Shown here in pieces: positions 42,041 to 54,633 of a stretch of 64,000 bases of DNA. The notes below the pieces were generated by a model. The model was not told the origin of the DNA, did not search any database, and saw only the letters and a program-made list of their open reading frames with translations. Positions within the stretch are counted from its first letter, which is position 1; each line of letters opens with the position of its first letter. A program made the translations under genes and the position numbers. Origin of the DNA: Blastocystis hominis (lineage: Eukaryota; Sar; Bigyra; Opalinata; Blastocystidae); contig NW_013171838.1 in assembly GCF_000151665.1 (NCBI RefSeq), forward strand, positions 75,001 through 139,000. The letters are read 5' to 3'.

Positions 42041-43322
42041 TTGCACATATTAATCCTTATAATGTATCGTATTTTAATAGTTATTTCTATACTATTTTCT
42101 ATATTATGTCAGTATCATTCTTTCAAATATAATCTCTCGCTGAAAGAAAATGAAAGAAAGAAACTATCGACTAAAGAATCTATAAAATCTGTGATAAAAC
42201 CAAATGGAATAACAGCTAATATAACTACAAAGAAGGCAATTAAAATTCAAAGCAATGTTTGCAATTCTACGTTAGTCTATCCAGAATATGCCCATTCTAC
42301 TCAGTGTTATCCTCAATTGTATTTGTAAATTTATATTTGATGATTATAGACATATCCAATCTCTATTTGTTCACAAATCGTTTCCTAATCCGCGACCACC
42401 AATTATGGAACGAGGGATTGTTTATTACTTGTATACTCAAAACAGATGTGGTGAAAATCCAAGATATCTAAAGGAGGTGGAAAGGAACAGTGTAGCTGTT
42501 AAGGCAAAAGATCCTAATGCCAAAATTGCTGTAGTTACTAACTGTGACATTGTTGCATCGACTGCAAAGCTAATTGATGTGATTGTCCCAGTTCATAATG
42601 AAGATGTGGTGCAAACCAGTAAAAAGCAATGGCTCACTCGTGTGTTGTACAATGCTTATCTTCCATTCAATTATTCTTTTATCACGGATACTCATGTTTA
42701 TCCTTGTGATAATAAGTCCTATACAGATATCTTTGATCTATTTAAAAAATCCAAGATCGATATATCGTTTTCATGTAGAGTGAACCGTGGACCTTATCCT
42801 TCTGGAGGAGCCGTATTATCAAAATGGGGAAAAGGAAGTTATGAATTTTGGATAAGAACCTATAAACTCCAAGCACGAAAACACATTTTTGATGATCAAA
42901 GTCCGATGCATACAACCATGAAGGAATACCGAAACAAATTGTTTTCATTTAGATGGTTGAGTAGTAACTATTTTTATGCTTCCCATGGAATTACGGAAAA
43001 GGGAGTATTTTCAGGTCCTGCTCGTTGTTACAGGAGTTCAGTAATTGTGACAGGTCCTTTACGATGGATTCATGGAAGTCCAAATCAATGTGAAATAATG
43101 AATGGAAAAGATAGAGAACTAATAAATAAACCTAGAGCATGGTTTTTAAGCGGTACATGCAATACCACAGCCGAAGGAGTCAAGGTTATAACATCAAGTG
43201 CAGAAATGAAGAAAGCCGTTTATCCTTATGAAGCACCCAAACTTGAATGGGATGTAGATTACAATAAGAAACCAAGAACAGATTTATTTTGGGAATATTG
43301 GTGTGTTTGTTTCAATTCATAA
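42041..43322 (+). CDS. Type II membrane glycosyltransferase-like protein, one 31-nt intron
   Basis: Two exons joined by the intron 42319-42349 give 416 residues (from ATG 42041; ATG 42062 is also possible). It opens with a signal-anchor (MYRILIVISILFSILCQYHS) and a Lys-rich stem. The luminal domain begins ERGIVYYLYTQNRCGENPRY, continues AKIAVVTNCDIVA, then WLTRVLYNAYLPFNYSFITD with TDTHV (a DxD-like T-D-T-H motif) and CNTTAEG. This is the general GT-A layout: an N-terminal strand, an 'Asp-Thr-Asp/His' metal-binding motif about 120 residues on, and an acidic turn. No exact family is recognised. The stop is TAA; the frame stays open for 16 codons afterwards, probably by chance. Confidence 0.6.
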
Positions 43323-43820
43323 TTTCGAATATCATACTATCCTTATTTGATCGATTGGTTTGCTATATTATGAATACATCAAAAGAAAGAGCATGATTGC
43401 CGAAATTAGAAAAAATGGATAAGGAAGATTTCCATAGTTGTAGAACACATCTATATTGAGCGATTCCATTTTGAGATACAATTATTCGAGAATTTCAAGT
43501 TGCAGTCGCTGTTCTTCTTTTAAATCACATGAAAAGTGCTTAGCAGATTCCTGGAATTCTCTTGTATTCCCTCTTGCTGTAAATCTATGGAATGTTCTGT
43601 AAGAATATGTACGTCACATGATGTCATTTCGATTATACTTGTGAATGCTACTAACCTACTGAAACTCTAAAAATCTGGTAGAGAATGTTATGACCTCAGT
43701 TTTATTGTTGATTCCATATATTATGTTGATGAATAGTTGATCTCTAATTCTCCCAGCTATTTCATTGACGATTCAAGCTATATCTTCGGTATTTTGCTCG
43801 CTTCTATCTCTAATATCCAG
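43323..43820. other. Upstream region of the RPL7A gene
   Basis: This should contain the promoter and first exon(s) of the ribosomal protein gene. A 32-nt GT...AG candidate intron ends at 43820, just before ACTAAGGCTAAGG. No in-frame ATG could be fixed upstream. Confidence 0.4.
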
Positions 43821-44585
43821 ACTAAGGCTAAGGACTCTGCTAAATCTATGAACCCCATCTTTGCTGCTACTCCCAAGAACTTCCGCATTGGAGGAGATGT
43901 TCTGGTACGATAGCGTTCCGTTGGCCTAATTTCATAGCCTAAGAAGGATCTCTCCCGATTCCTGAAGTGGCCCCGTTACGTGATCATCCAGGGACAGCGT
44001 AAGATTCTGAGCCAGCGTCTGAAGGTTCCTCCCACCGTGAACCAGTTCAGCCATGTGTTGGACAAGAACCAGGCTGCTGAGGTGTTCCGTCTGATGAACA
44101 AGTACGCTCCTGAGACGGAGGCCGAGAAGAAGGCTCGTCTGGAGGCTGCTGCCAAGGCGAAGGCTGAGGGCAAGCCCGTGGAGGAGAAGCGTGCTCTGGT
44201 TGTGAAGTACGGTCTGGACAACGTGACGAAGCTGGTGGAGCGCAAGAAGGCCAAGCTGGTTCTGATTGCCAACGACGTGGATCCCCTGGAGCTGGTGATG
44301 TGGCTGCCCGCTCTGTGCCACAAGATGGGCGTTGCGTACGCGATCGTGAGCGGCAAGGGCCGTCTGGGCGCTCTGGTGCACCAGAAGACCGCTACTTGCG
44401 TGTGCCTGACGGGAGTGAACCCTGAGGACGAGGCGGCGCTGAACTCGCTGCAGGAGAGCTTCACCACCAAGTACGCCGAGAACAAGAAGTGGGGTGGCGG
44501 TATCATGGGACTGAAGACTCAGCGCAAGCTGAGCATTCGTGCCGCTGCCATCGCTGCTGAGAAGGCCAAGAGAGCTTCTCTCTAA
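43821..44585 (+). CDS. RPL7A: 60S ribosomal protein eL8 (L7A)
   Basis: A cytosolic large-subunit protein of the L7Ae kink-turn family. The conserved path is PKNFRIGGDVL then PKKDLSRFLKWPRY, QRKILSQRLKVPPTVNQF, the RNA-binding core KKAKLVLIANDVDPLELVMW, LPALCHKMGVAYAIV and GRLGALVHQKTAT, ending with a basic tail. A 33-nt intron (43905-43937) splits DVL and PKK. The 5' exon is unresolved: coding sequence can be followed back to 43821, where a probable 3' splice site lies. Stop TAA at 44583-44585. The codon use is strongly GC-biased compared with all neighbours, as expected for a highly expressed gene. It converges on the VPS13-like gene. Confidence 0.95.
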
Positions 44586-44897
44586 GCTGATTGTGAGGCT
44601 ACATGAAGAAAGGAAGAAAGGAAGGGTGGAATCGTCATTGGTGGAGTGTTTGTTCGAATACTGTGTGTGTGGATGGATGTTTGGTGAAATTATAAGATGG
44701 AATGAAACCATTGGCAAGGATTTCTTTGACCAAGTATGTATTGAACTACATTGAAGCAATCGACAATGATTTCAGAAGGTAGAATCATCAATATCATTCA
44801 TTCATTTTGTGAAGAATCATCTGTTCTTTCACTCCAAATCAAATCAAATCAAATCATTCCATTTCTTTCTATTTCAACAAATCATAACACACATCAC
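44586..44897. other. Convergent 3' region between RPL7A and the VPS13-like gene
   Basis: About 310 bp of non-coding DNA. Contains a short AAATC tandem (CAAATCAAATCAAATC near 44837) and no gene. Confidence 0.5.
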
Positions 44898-46535
44898 TCA
44901 TTTACTTATTAACAAACAAGTCACTCCAACTGGACTAATGTATTCAACGAATATTGATATCTCCAAACTACAACTCATTCCTCCTCTCCAAAACTTACTA
45001 TAACTGTGATTTCTTCTCTCATTCTCGATGATACCAATCAGTTTCTCACACCTCTTCTCAGTGTCTTCACTCTTTCCCATATTCACACACACTTCTTCCA
45101 ATTTCAACTGAATCCGATCCCATCGACTCTTGAACAACGAACAATTCTTCATACACACAAAACACAACTCCACATTGTTCGTATCCACATTCCTCCGACA
45201 ATAAACCTTGTAGCAATCATCAAAAGCCACACAGCATCGTAAAACAATCTCCGATATTTTCTCCTGAATAATCAGTAAATGATTCCTTGTCGTTAATAGG
45301 TATGCGTTGTCTAAACAATACACCGAAATACAGTCTTCCATCTCATATTTTCCATCTTCTACACGAGACAACAACTCACGTCCCTTGCTGTAAATCTCAT
45401 CAAAAGGCTACAATGAATCAAATCCAATTCAAATTCTTACCATTACAATGCCTCCGATCGCTACATTGGGAGGTTTGGCTCGCGTTTTGTTGACTTGTTC
45501 ACCATCAAGATAATGTCGCATTGTTTGGAGATCGAAGAGAACCATTTGCAGAGGACGCGAAACCATTCCGATCGTTCCTATCATATACCACATCAATGTT
45601 GAATTCTGATTCCACAGCCTTCCAAACAAGGAATAACGCTTTTTCGATTTGATGTAGGGACTTTGCAGTGTGATTTCTCCATGGAGCGTGTGTGGAATCG
45701 CTAAAACGTTCACTTGTTGGAAGAATATGTAGAGCCAACTTGTGAAACCCATCATTACATCGATTCCAGACAGAGATATATTCACGATCTGTGCATCGAT
45801 ATATTCGCTCACATAGGAAAGCATGCGAACAAGTGACAATGTGCGATTGGACAAAGCGGTAATCACATTGTCTCCCAACGTTTTGATGTTCTGATAGAAG
45901 GAAGAAACGAATCGATAGAGATTGCCAGATGTTTTGCTCTCCAAACCGATAAAGAGAAGACTGAACAGCAAGGACTTGCGATAGGTGGACAATAGCTGAG
46001 AAAGCACATAGCTGATTCGTCGAGGATATCGCTCATCGATACTGATCTGTGGGAAAACACACTTCAAATCCTGAATAGTGAAATAGTCGTAACTCGAGGA
46101 CATAAATTGCGATCCCAAAGCCAGAGAGATTGACAGATTGACAGGTGAAATCTTTAAGGACTGGATGCGAGTATGTCTCGATTCTTCGTATAGCTGAACT
46201 CGCGATAATGGCTTTGAAATCATTGCAGACAGCGGGGTAGGAGGATTGCGGCTCCGAATATCTTGTTCAGCGTGATGAATTGTCCATTTCACATAGGAAG
46301 GAAGAGATCGGACGGTGGAGGGTAACTGCAGCTATCTTCTACCGACTCTTTCGGGGTTATCGACGGTATTCCAACTTTGATAGAGCTGTAAACAAGTGAC
46401 CAGCAAATTGCTTTCGATACAAACATGAACAGGGAGGAGATGAAGATCGATCGATCGACGACAATAGCTTGCAGTTGCCGAACTCCCTCATCTATATTAT
46501 ACACAAAAAAGGAAATCCATACGACAACACATCAT
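44898..46535 (-). CDS. VPS13-like C-terminal-type protein, multi-exon
   Basis: A likely start at 46535 (MMCCHEGVRQLQAIVV after splicing a 31-nt intron, 46492-46522). A second step of 17 nt (46326-46342) and a 33-nt intron (45408-45440) give 518 residues. The central part has IQSLKISPVNLSISLALG, YDYFTIQDLKCVFPQI and ISYVLSQLLSTYRKSLLFSL. Near the end comes PFDEIYSKGRELLSRVEDGK with YLLTTRNHLLIIQEKI, which follows the layout of the lipid-transfer protein VPS13's C-terminal half. VPS13 proteins have over 3,000 residues and bridge organelle membranes, so this is either a short paralogue or a truncated copy. The similarity is by pattern and weak; the 17-nt step may be a frameshift. Confidence 0.45.
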
Positions 46536-47544
46536 TATCAGTACTTCATTGTGTTTGCTGATACTAACGTAATAATAATAATAACAAGACTAATTTAGAA
46601 TAATATGGAAATTGTTCTGTAACATTTGCTTACGAATGGTTTTCGCTGTACAAGTAAATGCCAACAACTAGTTTCATCTCTATATCTCACTCATTCGTAT
46701 GGCAATGTACAAGTAATATGAATCAATACTAATATTCTAAAACTTACCTTTGTTACTATAATAAATACAAATACGTTAGCTATGTGGACATAGATTTGTT
46801 ACTATAAATATAGAAATGCATTATGGTACAGGTATAGAATTACATGCTTTTTTCTCTGAAACAAAACCGAATGCGAAGTAGAATATCGTAATTATGCAAA
46901 AATAAACAATTGGATTTTTGTTATAAGATTAAGGGTAATGGTTAATTACTCAGGACTTGAAACAATTTTAAATAAGACTATTAAGGAAAGAGTAGCTATT
47001 TAGCTCGTTTATCTTTTATTATCTTTTAAGTATTTTTAATTATTCAGGTGCGATAAAATAGAGAATGATATATACAAATGTATGTAAATCTAGTGTTTCA
47101 TTAGGTTGTATTATATTCAATTTACAGCCTCTTGATATTTCCACGGTTATTCTTCTTTATTTTATGAAGTGAATATTTCATGAAGATAAACTATGTTTAT
47201 GCTTATCATTTTAGCTTTACAAATTGTACAAAAAATGAATTATAGCCGCAGTGATCATTTTTACATATTTACAAATGACTAATAAAGCAATATTGTAATT
47301 TAAACTTCATTTACTATATTTAGAATTAAGAAAATACCCATGACATAAGAATCTAACTGTTTCATTTAATAATGATATCACTTATTACTTTATAGTAAAT
47401 ATAGTAAACTACTCTTTTGTTGAAAAGTGAAAATGTATATTTAATTAACGACAGGCAATATTATAATATTATGCCAAGATGCTTCTACAACATCTATTAT
47501 TTAACTATTTCTAATCATAATATATTTGATATTTTATTAATGCA
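46536..47544. other. AT-rich intergenic stretch
   Basis: No gene or RNA signature seen. Separates the divergently transcribed VPS13-like and GT92-like genes. Confidence 0.5.
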
Positions 47545-49148
47545 ATGATTAATTATTTACAAATACTAGTTATTTATGGATTTTACTAAATTATAGAATA
47601 GTTATTAACTTGCTTTTGTATTTCTCTGACTTCTTTCGCAGTGTGTTGTTCATATCTTCAAATAAGTAAGTAATGTCCTCCATACACACAATAGATAATT
47701 ATTTTCTTGGTTTATCAGATCAATCAATGCAGGCAATAAAAACTGCTGCCCATTATAATGAGAAGTTTAAGCCTGTGGATCACATAGATATAAGCTTAAA
47801 TATACATAAGCATAAACCTCTTTCTCAAAGTAATAGTTCAATATATCTATGACGAATAGAGTCGTTAGACACTGTGCCAATTGCCACTCAAAATCATTCT
47901 CATGCTCGTTCCACAATTAGGAACGGGGTTAACTTTAGGAATGATTCATATATCGACTCTTTACGCAAATCATATAATGTTACTGTTCCATATACTGAAA
48001 ATGAATTGAGACAATCTGCAGTTTTTAGTGACAATTCTTCAACTGTCTATGTTAAACGAAAAAGGGAAGACTATTATTTAGCTGATCCAAACTTTCAATT
48101 TCATAAGGCACCACTATTAATGGATGGTTTTTCCTATTGTGATGGTTCAACGTTAATTGTCGAAATTTTTATGAATTTGAAATATATGATTGATGTAGAA
48201 GGCAATAATAAAGTGTATTCTTGTCTTTCAGATACATGGATATGTACTCATCATAAAACAACTGTATGCAATTGGTATATTACCGATCCCCGTAAGAAAA
48301 TCATCATCCTAGTATTTAATTTTACCAACCAATGTTCAACTGCTCGTGATCATCAATATATTATAAGGGCATTGAATCAAAACTTTACCTATTCTTTGAA
48401 TTTGGAATTCCTACCACATTTCAAGATGCATCGTTATTATTTATCTTTGTGTGTTTTCCTTGATAATGCACCTGAAAGGCAAGTCATAGCATTTATTAAT
48501 CATTACTTTTTCCATGGAGTGCAACATTTTGTATTTAATATCAATGGAAATCTTGAATATTGGACAAAAGTATTGAAGGACTACAGTGATCATGGAATTG
48601 TTGAAGTTATTGATTTTACATTTCCTAATCATACTCGTTTTCACGAACAATTAGTGGTGATGAATAGCTGTAATCGTAGAAATCAATATTCAACTACATT
48701 TATGATTCAGTGCGATGTTGATGAGTTCTTTTTACCATTGAATCCAAAATGGAGAATTGTAGATGTTGTCCGACTTTATGATATGGCTTATCCTGAAATG
48801 GATGCCTTCAATGTTGCATAATTTGTTGTTAATAAGATGTAGGTACGTAATAACTTTTATGCCTGTGATTATGACAGAAAGAATTGGATTAACACTATAC
48901 AAATAGATAAGGTGTGCAGTCATCGAAGTAAAACTGTAATGCTGAAAGGTAGAGAAAAGTCCATTATTCGCACTCTCACAACAAAATATGTTCATGTTCA
49001 TTTCATTAGTATAGGCAAAAGATTATATATTAACCACGACATTGATATGGTTATGGTTCATTTTAAACTACATCGCAAGCAAAATGATTCAACCCCGATC
49101 ATACAAAATCCATTTGTTAAGCATGCCTTAAATCATCCCTTATTTTGA
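47545..49148 (+). CDS. GT92-like glycosyltransferase (DUF23-type), five exons
   Basis: The start at 47545 gives MINYLQILLLTCFCISLTSF, a clear signal-anchor, once the introns 47569-47601 (33 nt), 47666-47694 (29 nt), 47830-47859 (30 nt) and 48813-48842 (30 nt) are removed. The product is 493 residues and ends at TGA 49148. The catalytic region reads YYLSLCVFLDNAPERQVIAF, INHYFFHGVQHFVFNINGN, then FMIQCDVDEFFLPL with the metal-binding D-V-D, as in GT92 enzymes (nematode galactosyltransferase GALT-1 type, plant pectic galactan synthases). The short final exon carries TKYVHVHFISIGKRL and a positively charged end. Sugar donor is inferred, not seen. Confidence 0.75.
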
Positions 49149-51024
49149 AATGTTTGTAAAAATACTATATTGTGGTCATTCATGCAGTGCATGTGTGGAC
49201 CAATGTAATGTTGATTTCAGTTAGGATTCTATTGGCTGTATAAATCAACATAGTTACATTACTGTTATTATAAGCTAATCTGTAAAACAGAGACCATAAT
49301 TTGCTGCTAAATTATAAAATGAATTCAGAAATAATATCTGTTATCATTATGGTTTCTATTTGTAGTTAAAGCCTCCACTTTAATAATAGAATAGTATATA
49401 TTATAAAATAAGCAACCTTTTGCTATTTTCGCCATTATAGTTTTTTCAGCTATCATTTCTTTATAGAATATATAAAGATTAAATAGTTTGTAACATTGCA
49501 AATCTATTTAAGTGCACGAGGTCTTGTTGATGATAGCGATTCTCTTAAAAATAAAACCTGTTTGAATTCATCTTTTTGGTACAAAAAGCAAACCACAAAT
49601 AACCTTAATTGTATTTTATGTCGCAGACAATATCCATATATTCGCATGAATGTTTCTTAATAATCATACATATTATTTTCTTATTTTTTTTCATGAAGTT
49701 ACATTTTATAACAAATATTTTTTTCACAAAATATATTAATATAAATGAAAAACATATTTATTAACATAAGTTTTTTAATTGTCAAAGTGAATGTAACAGT
49801 AATAGGTTTTATGTCAATGCTATTTAGTATATCTATAATTGCGAGACTTTTCTGTATGTTGTATTGGAAGCCACAATTAATTAAGCTACTTGAATAACAA
49901 TTGTTGTATTATTTAAAATGCCCTGTAATCAAACCTCAAGTCGCTTCATTCAATTATTGGTGGGGCATGAATGCATTGGAAACATGCAATAGTCTATATT
50001 TGTCATGCAACTCATTTTATTAGTTCTACATGTTTATCAGGACACTAAACTAATCCACATGAGAAGAAGGTGTCTTTTTTACACAAGAATTTGGTAAAAG
50101 TGTAGGAGCCATCTGGATAATTCATCATGAGAGAGGAGAACATACACACGAGCTACTAACCATATACGATTTGTGGAATGAAACGGGATAACAGCGATAT
50201 TAGGTGATGAGCGTTAAGAAGAGGGTCGGTGCTAATTAATTGTTGAATATAGAATTATGATAAAACAAAATTATAATATATACACGAAAAAAAGTGAAAA
50301 CATGTTATATTTTTATATGATTACTGCTCATATCAATCTACACACATTATAATATTTAATTCTGCTTTTTTGGGAAAGAACCTGTTTTTTTGTACAATTT
50401 CTTAATTATTATGTTGTATAGCACCAAAATATATATACAGAAAGCACATTATACATAAGGAACAAATTATATAACCAACGAATTACCATCAAGGAATAAT
50501 CTACACTCGAGCATGATGAAGACATCTTGATATTATTTAACATAAATATCATAATTATTATGTATTATACACTCAAAAATAACTACCTTATGTTATGTTT
50601 TTAAAAAATGAGACGAATATTAATAATAAGATAATAGAATTATACCATTTTGAAAGTCTATTATCAAAAATGATAGTGCATACAGTATATGAATATGGTG
50701 CATTTTTAATTCAGCAATGATATTAAATTACTATTCAGGGTACAAAAAATCCAATAATTGAAAATAGACTGTTTTTATTAAAAAAAATTAACAAAATAGC
50801 ATAAAATGCTATTCCATATGAATAGATGAAATTCACATATCCTGAGTTGATTATTCTATAATATTACGTATCAGAAGATCACATATTTTTGTCATTATGA
50901 ATAATATACAAATAAAGTGTTAATTCGCAGTGTGATAAAAAAGGAACCCCATAATATTTATTACATTTTCTTTTACAGAGTTATAAATTTGAGTATTTTA
51001 AGCTTGTTTTTGTTTTGCTTTGCT
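49149..51024. other. AT-rich intergenic stretch, about 1.9 kb
   Basis: No supportable gene. Only short low-complexity frames. Ends where the right arm of the inverted duplication begins. Confidence 0.5.
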
Positions 51025-54000
51025 TTGTTCACATTCCACATTGCTTGTCACGAGTATCCATCCCATTTTCTTTTGGAAATCACACCCACAAAACAATGTC
51101 TAATCTACTACAATCGGGAATATTCCTTTTATGAGTGATTCATTTTGTCATTGGTTTCTTATTTCATATTCAACAAGATATGTTCACACATATACACGCA
51201 CTAAATAAGCTCTTCATAATAAGCTTCTTGTCTTTTAAAACACACAGGGAAATTTGTCACCGATCGATATTGCTCATTCAATCTCATTTGTAGGTCATTA
51301 TAGACCTCCTTCATATCGTTAATAGCATGCATCTTCCCTAAATACTTTCTGCGAAACCCAGAACTACGATTATTGATCACAAATATGATTTACTCAGGAT
51401 GTGGAAAGTCCATTGCGAAAGCATGATTCAATATGTAATACTGAAAACCAGCTTGACGAAGATGCTCAAAATATTGCACTTTGTTATATCCATAGTTCAC
51501 AAATCTTTCCTCAAATAGAGGAAGTGTGGGAGAGTATTTCACCATCAAATATCTATAGAGAATCACAGAAACAACTCATATTTACGGTTCCATGAAATTG
51601 GTGATAAAACAGCGAACTCGAGATACATGCGATTCTTTTGACGTTGTAAACCATTCTGGCATTACATACATCTATGCTAGAGAGCTTTTATAATTTCAAC
51701 ATGAGTTCGAATGTTGTTCTTATTAGATATGCAAATCTTTCGATTGATACACTCGATCAGTTCCAATTTGTTTTCTGGTTGAATCCAATTCGATCTATTC
51801 ACAAACGATTGAACATTGCATACAAGTAAGAACAACTTTCGGTTGAAGAGCAGTGAGCCAGTATTTGTTTGCCTATATAGAAAAACACGGGGAGAATAAC
51901 AGCAGAGCGATTGCTTTGATAAAGGAATTGTGGAAGACTCATGACTTCCTTATAAGTATTTACTAGTGATAATGAGAAAAGAAGATGACAAATACAAGAT
52001 AATCGAAGATCCATATCAAGAATCAAGAAATGAGTGGTTCGAATGTTTCGTATAGCAAGATTTCGTAAGCGATTAATAGGAAACACAGTACTGGATTTGA
52101 GATAACGACTGACTAGATAAAAAAGAATTGTAACACGTTTGGGAATGAAGTGAGTTGAAATGTAACGCACAAGGTGGACTTCCTGGGTCGATGTGGCATA
52201 AATCACAAGAACAATCGGTCTAAAATGAACATGGAAATCGATCATATTTACCCTTGATAACGATACATGAATTGACGTAGTGCAAACAAACGATTGTATC
52301 CAAAAGCGGTGACAATGGCGGTTACATCGAATTTCTGATCGTTGGAAGGAAACCATGCTATACCTCAGAGAGAAACCCATCAATCAATACGCGTATCTGT
52401 ATACTGTACTTCCTCATTCCCCACAAATTTACGGATGAGCAAGCCGTTCTGATAGTTCAATATTGCTTTGACCTTCTTCTGGTTTCTTGGAATATCACAT
52501 CCATCACAATGGATTGGACTATCCGAGTAGTGACTCACATTATAGAACTCAGAGCGCAATTGTAACTTCCTCGTTATGAGTACACTTTGAAAATCATGGT
52601 ATTGTTCAATCAGAGCCGAAGTGGCAGTATGGTTACTGATTGCTGCACGAACATCTTGTATCCAATCATTTTCCTTAAACTCGAGCATCAATTGAACTGA
52701 GTCATATTTTTCTAGAATTGGACGGAAGCATTCTTCTTGACTCCATTGTAATGTCAGGTTTGATACATGTTCGCCTTCTGTTTTGTGAATTGCACGAAAG
52801 TGTAAAACAGAATAGTATACCGAAATGTGATCTTCCGGGAAAAGGCCATCCAATTCTTTGTTTTGCATTAGCATTAACTTATAATCGGTCGAATTATGCT
52901 CTTCTTTCTCTTCTTCGAGTAATGCTGCATCGATTCTTCGATTTCGTTGATCACATTCATCGTCTGAAGAGAAAGAATAACTGGAATAATCACTCTTGTA
53001 GAGTTTAAGGGAAGTGCCATTCATTTCAAAAGAACATTCTGACTTGCCAGTAGAAAAAGTTAGAGGCGACTGGTAAAGACTCATGAGAAACGTAGTACGA
53101 TCAACATTACTGGGAAGTGAAGATGAAACAGCTTCTGTTGATAAAGGAAAAAATCTGGAATTAGTATCGATTGTTTGCTGATTTGAAGGAATTGATACTG
53201 AAGACAATCCTTTAGTATCAAAGGAAGACTCTGAGTATAAAAGTTCATTCTGGGAATGAAACAAAAGTCTTGAAACGAAATTCAGTACACTATTTGAGGT
53301 CGAAAAAGAACGTACGCTCAAATCTGGATACAGACCATGCGATAATGATAATCCTTTATCGGTAGTTGTAGAAACCACATAATGACTCTTTAGACAATTC
53401 CAAATCTTTCGAATATCGAGTAGACTGTATCTATTATTTCTAATAATATTATTGCTGTGATATTCTTTTACAGAATATAGCTGTTCACTGGAACCTGGAT
53501 TTAATGGATTATTTCTTTCCATACCAGTAGCTTCACCAATATTCCCAGCAGAATTCCCAGTATTACTTGTATTCGTGGAAGTGGATATAACTCTTTTGAA
53601 TCGGTTTTCTAAATCAACTATGTCAATGCTCTTGTCAGTCATATTCTCTTTGTAGAAAAGAGACACTGGGTTATGTAAATTGTTGCTGTTTTCTATATAG
53701 GGTAAGTATAATAACAAATTACTTGTTTCTAGGATACAACACAAAGGACAAAAAAGCAAATTCGATGGTATAGAGACTTGGCCATTTCTAGATTGTTATT
53801 CCCGATTATTACCCTACATATATATTCTAAAATTGATAGTAATAAGGAAAATGAATGCAAAAGTAATAAACAAAAGTACTGTTGAAGGAAACTTCATTGC
53901 CATATTCAAGAACCATACAAAAGTAAAAATAAATATTAAATGAAATTTGTTAAATGTATAACAAGATTACTAAAATCAATAATTGTACTATCTCATTTTA

Positions 54001-54100
54001 ATAATGATACTATCGAGTTTTTGAAAATGGTCCAGCTCAAATTAGTGGAAATGATAATGTTACAGGTTGCTAATAAATATTACACATATCTGTAATACAA
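51025..54100 (-). repeat. Right arm of about 3.1-kb inverted duplication
   Basis: Reverse-complement match to about 557-3725. It includes the GT49 gene, upstream signal-anchor exon and about 170 bp downstream. Similarity ends near 51025 and about 54100. Scattered substitutions show the duplication is not extremely recent. Confidence 0.85.
51201..53903 (-). CDS. GT49-family glycosyltransferase (LARGE/B4GAT1-like), right copy, intact
   Basis: The start at 53903 ([20 protein letters not shown]) is a signal-anchor. A Ser-rich stem (open from 53759 to 52380 in one frame) and the GT49 domain follow, with the same eight intron positions as the left copy. Total length 2703 nt minus 249 nt of introns gives 818 codons with stop, so no net frame change. 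Landmarks are [45 protein letters not shown] (metal-binding), [30 protein letters not shown] and [11 protein letters not shown]. Where the left copy has TAG this one has GAG. The family adds glucuronic acid in glycan repeats; the N-terminal stem of about 450 residues is not a recognised GT8 domain as in animal LARGE. Confidence 0.8.
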
Positions 54101-54411
54101 ATGACCTTTATATTATTTGTAAGCTTACAGTATTGTGATTGGAAATAGAAAAGAGTAACTGAAGAGAATAGACTTCATACATTTTACTTTCTATAAACGA
54201 TGTGAATTGTATGGCATTAGTGAATGATAGAAATAATGCGAGAGAGTATTTGTTCTGAATTATGCGTCTTATTTACGTCGATAGATAGACAAAGAATAAA
54301 CTATTAAGGACTCTATATTGGGCATAAACACACATTTCAAGTTCATACACTAAATATGTATTCTTTCGTTTAATAGTTGTTATGATAATAGAGGTTGTTT
54401 AGAATTGATAA

Positions 54412-54633
54412 ATGTATATGTGTCATAAAACAATGCAATTAGTTAGTACACAGAGTGCCCATATTTTTGTCAGAACATCTGGTCATCAGGAATCATTAAA
54501 GTCTTTTTCAAATTATTACAGAATCGTAATACATCGATGCTACCTGAATTTTGATTTGCTTGTACTTTGTGGTAATTATGGTTATTTAGAAGTCATTTTC
54601 GCTTCTGTCAAATTATTATATATTTGTTGTTAA
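54412..54633 (+). pseudogene. Possible fucosyltransferase-like gene fragment
   Basis: A 73-codon open frame containing HIFVRTSGHQESLKSFSNYY and FDLLVLCGNYGYLEV. This order slightly resembles the 'xSSDxxxAKSxxxNYxRVI ... DLLxLxxCxxLIG' stretch of the fucosyltransferase-like gene at 55477-56809. The match is weak and no flanking exons are visible. It could be a decayed relative or chance. Confidence 0.22.

Noticed and set aside
43932-44759. Long minus-strand frame opposite RPL7A
   Set aside because: It is the shadow of a GC-rich, strongly biased gene; its peptide is Leu/Ser/His-rich without domain features.
48819-48842. TAA and TAG in the GT92-like gene as true end of the gene
   Set aside because: Both lie in a 30-nt GT...AG segment, and the frame after it continues with conserved-looking sequence to TGA at 49148.
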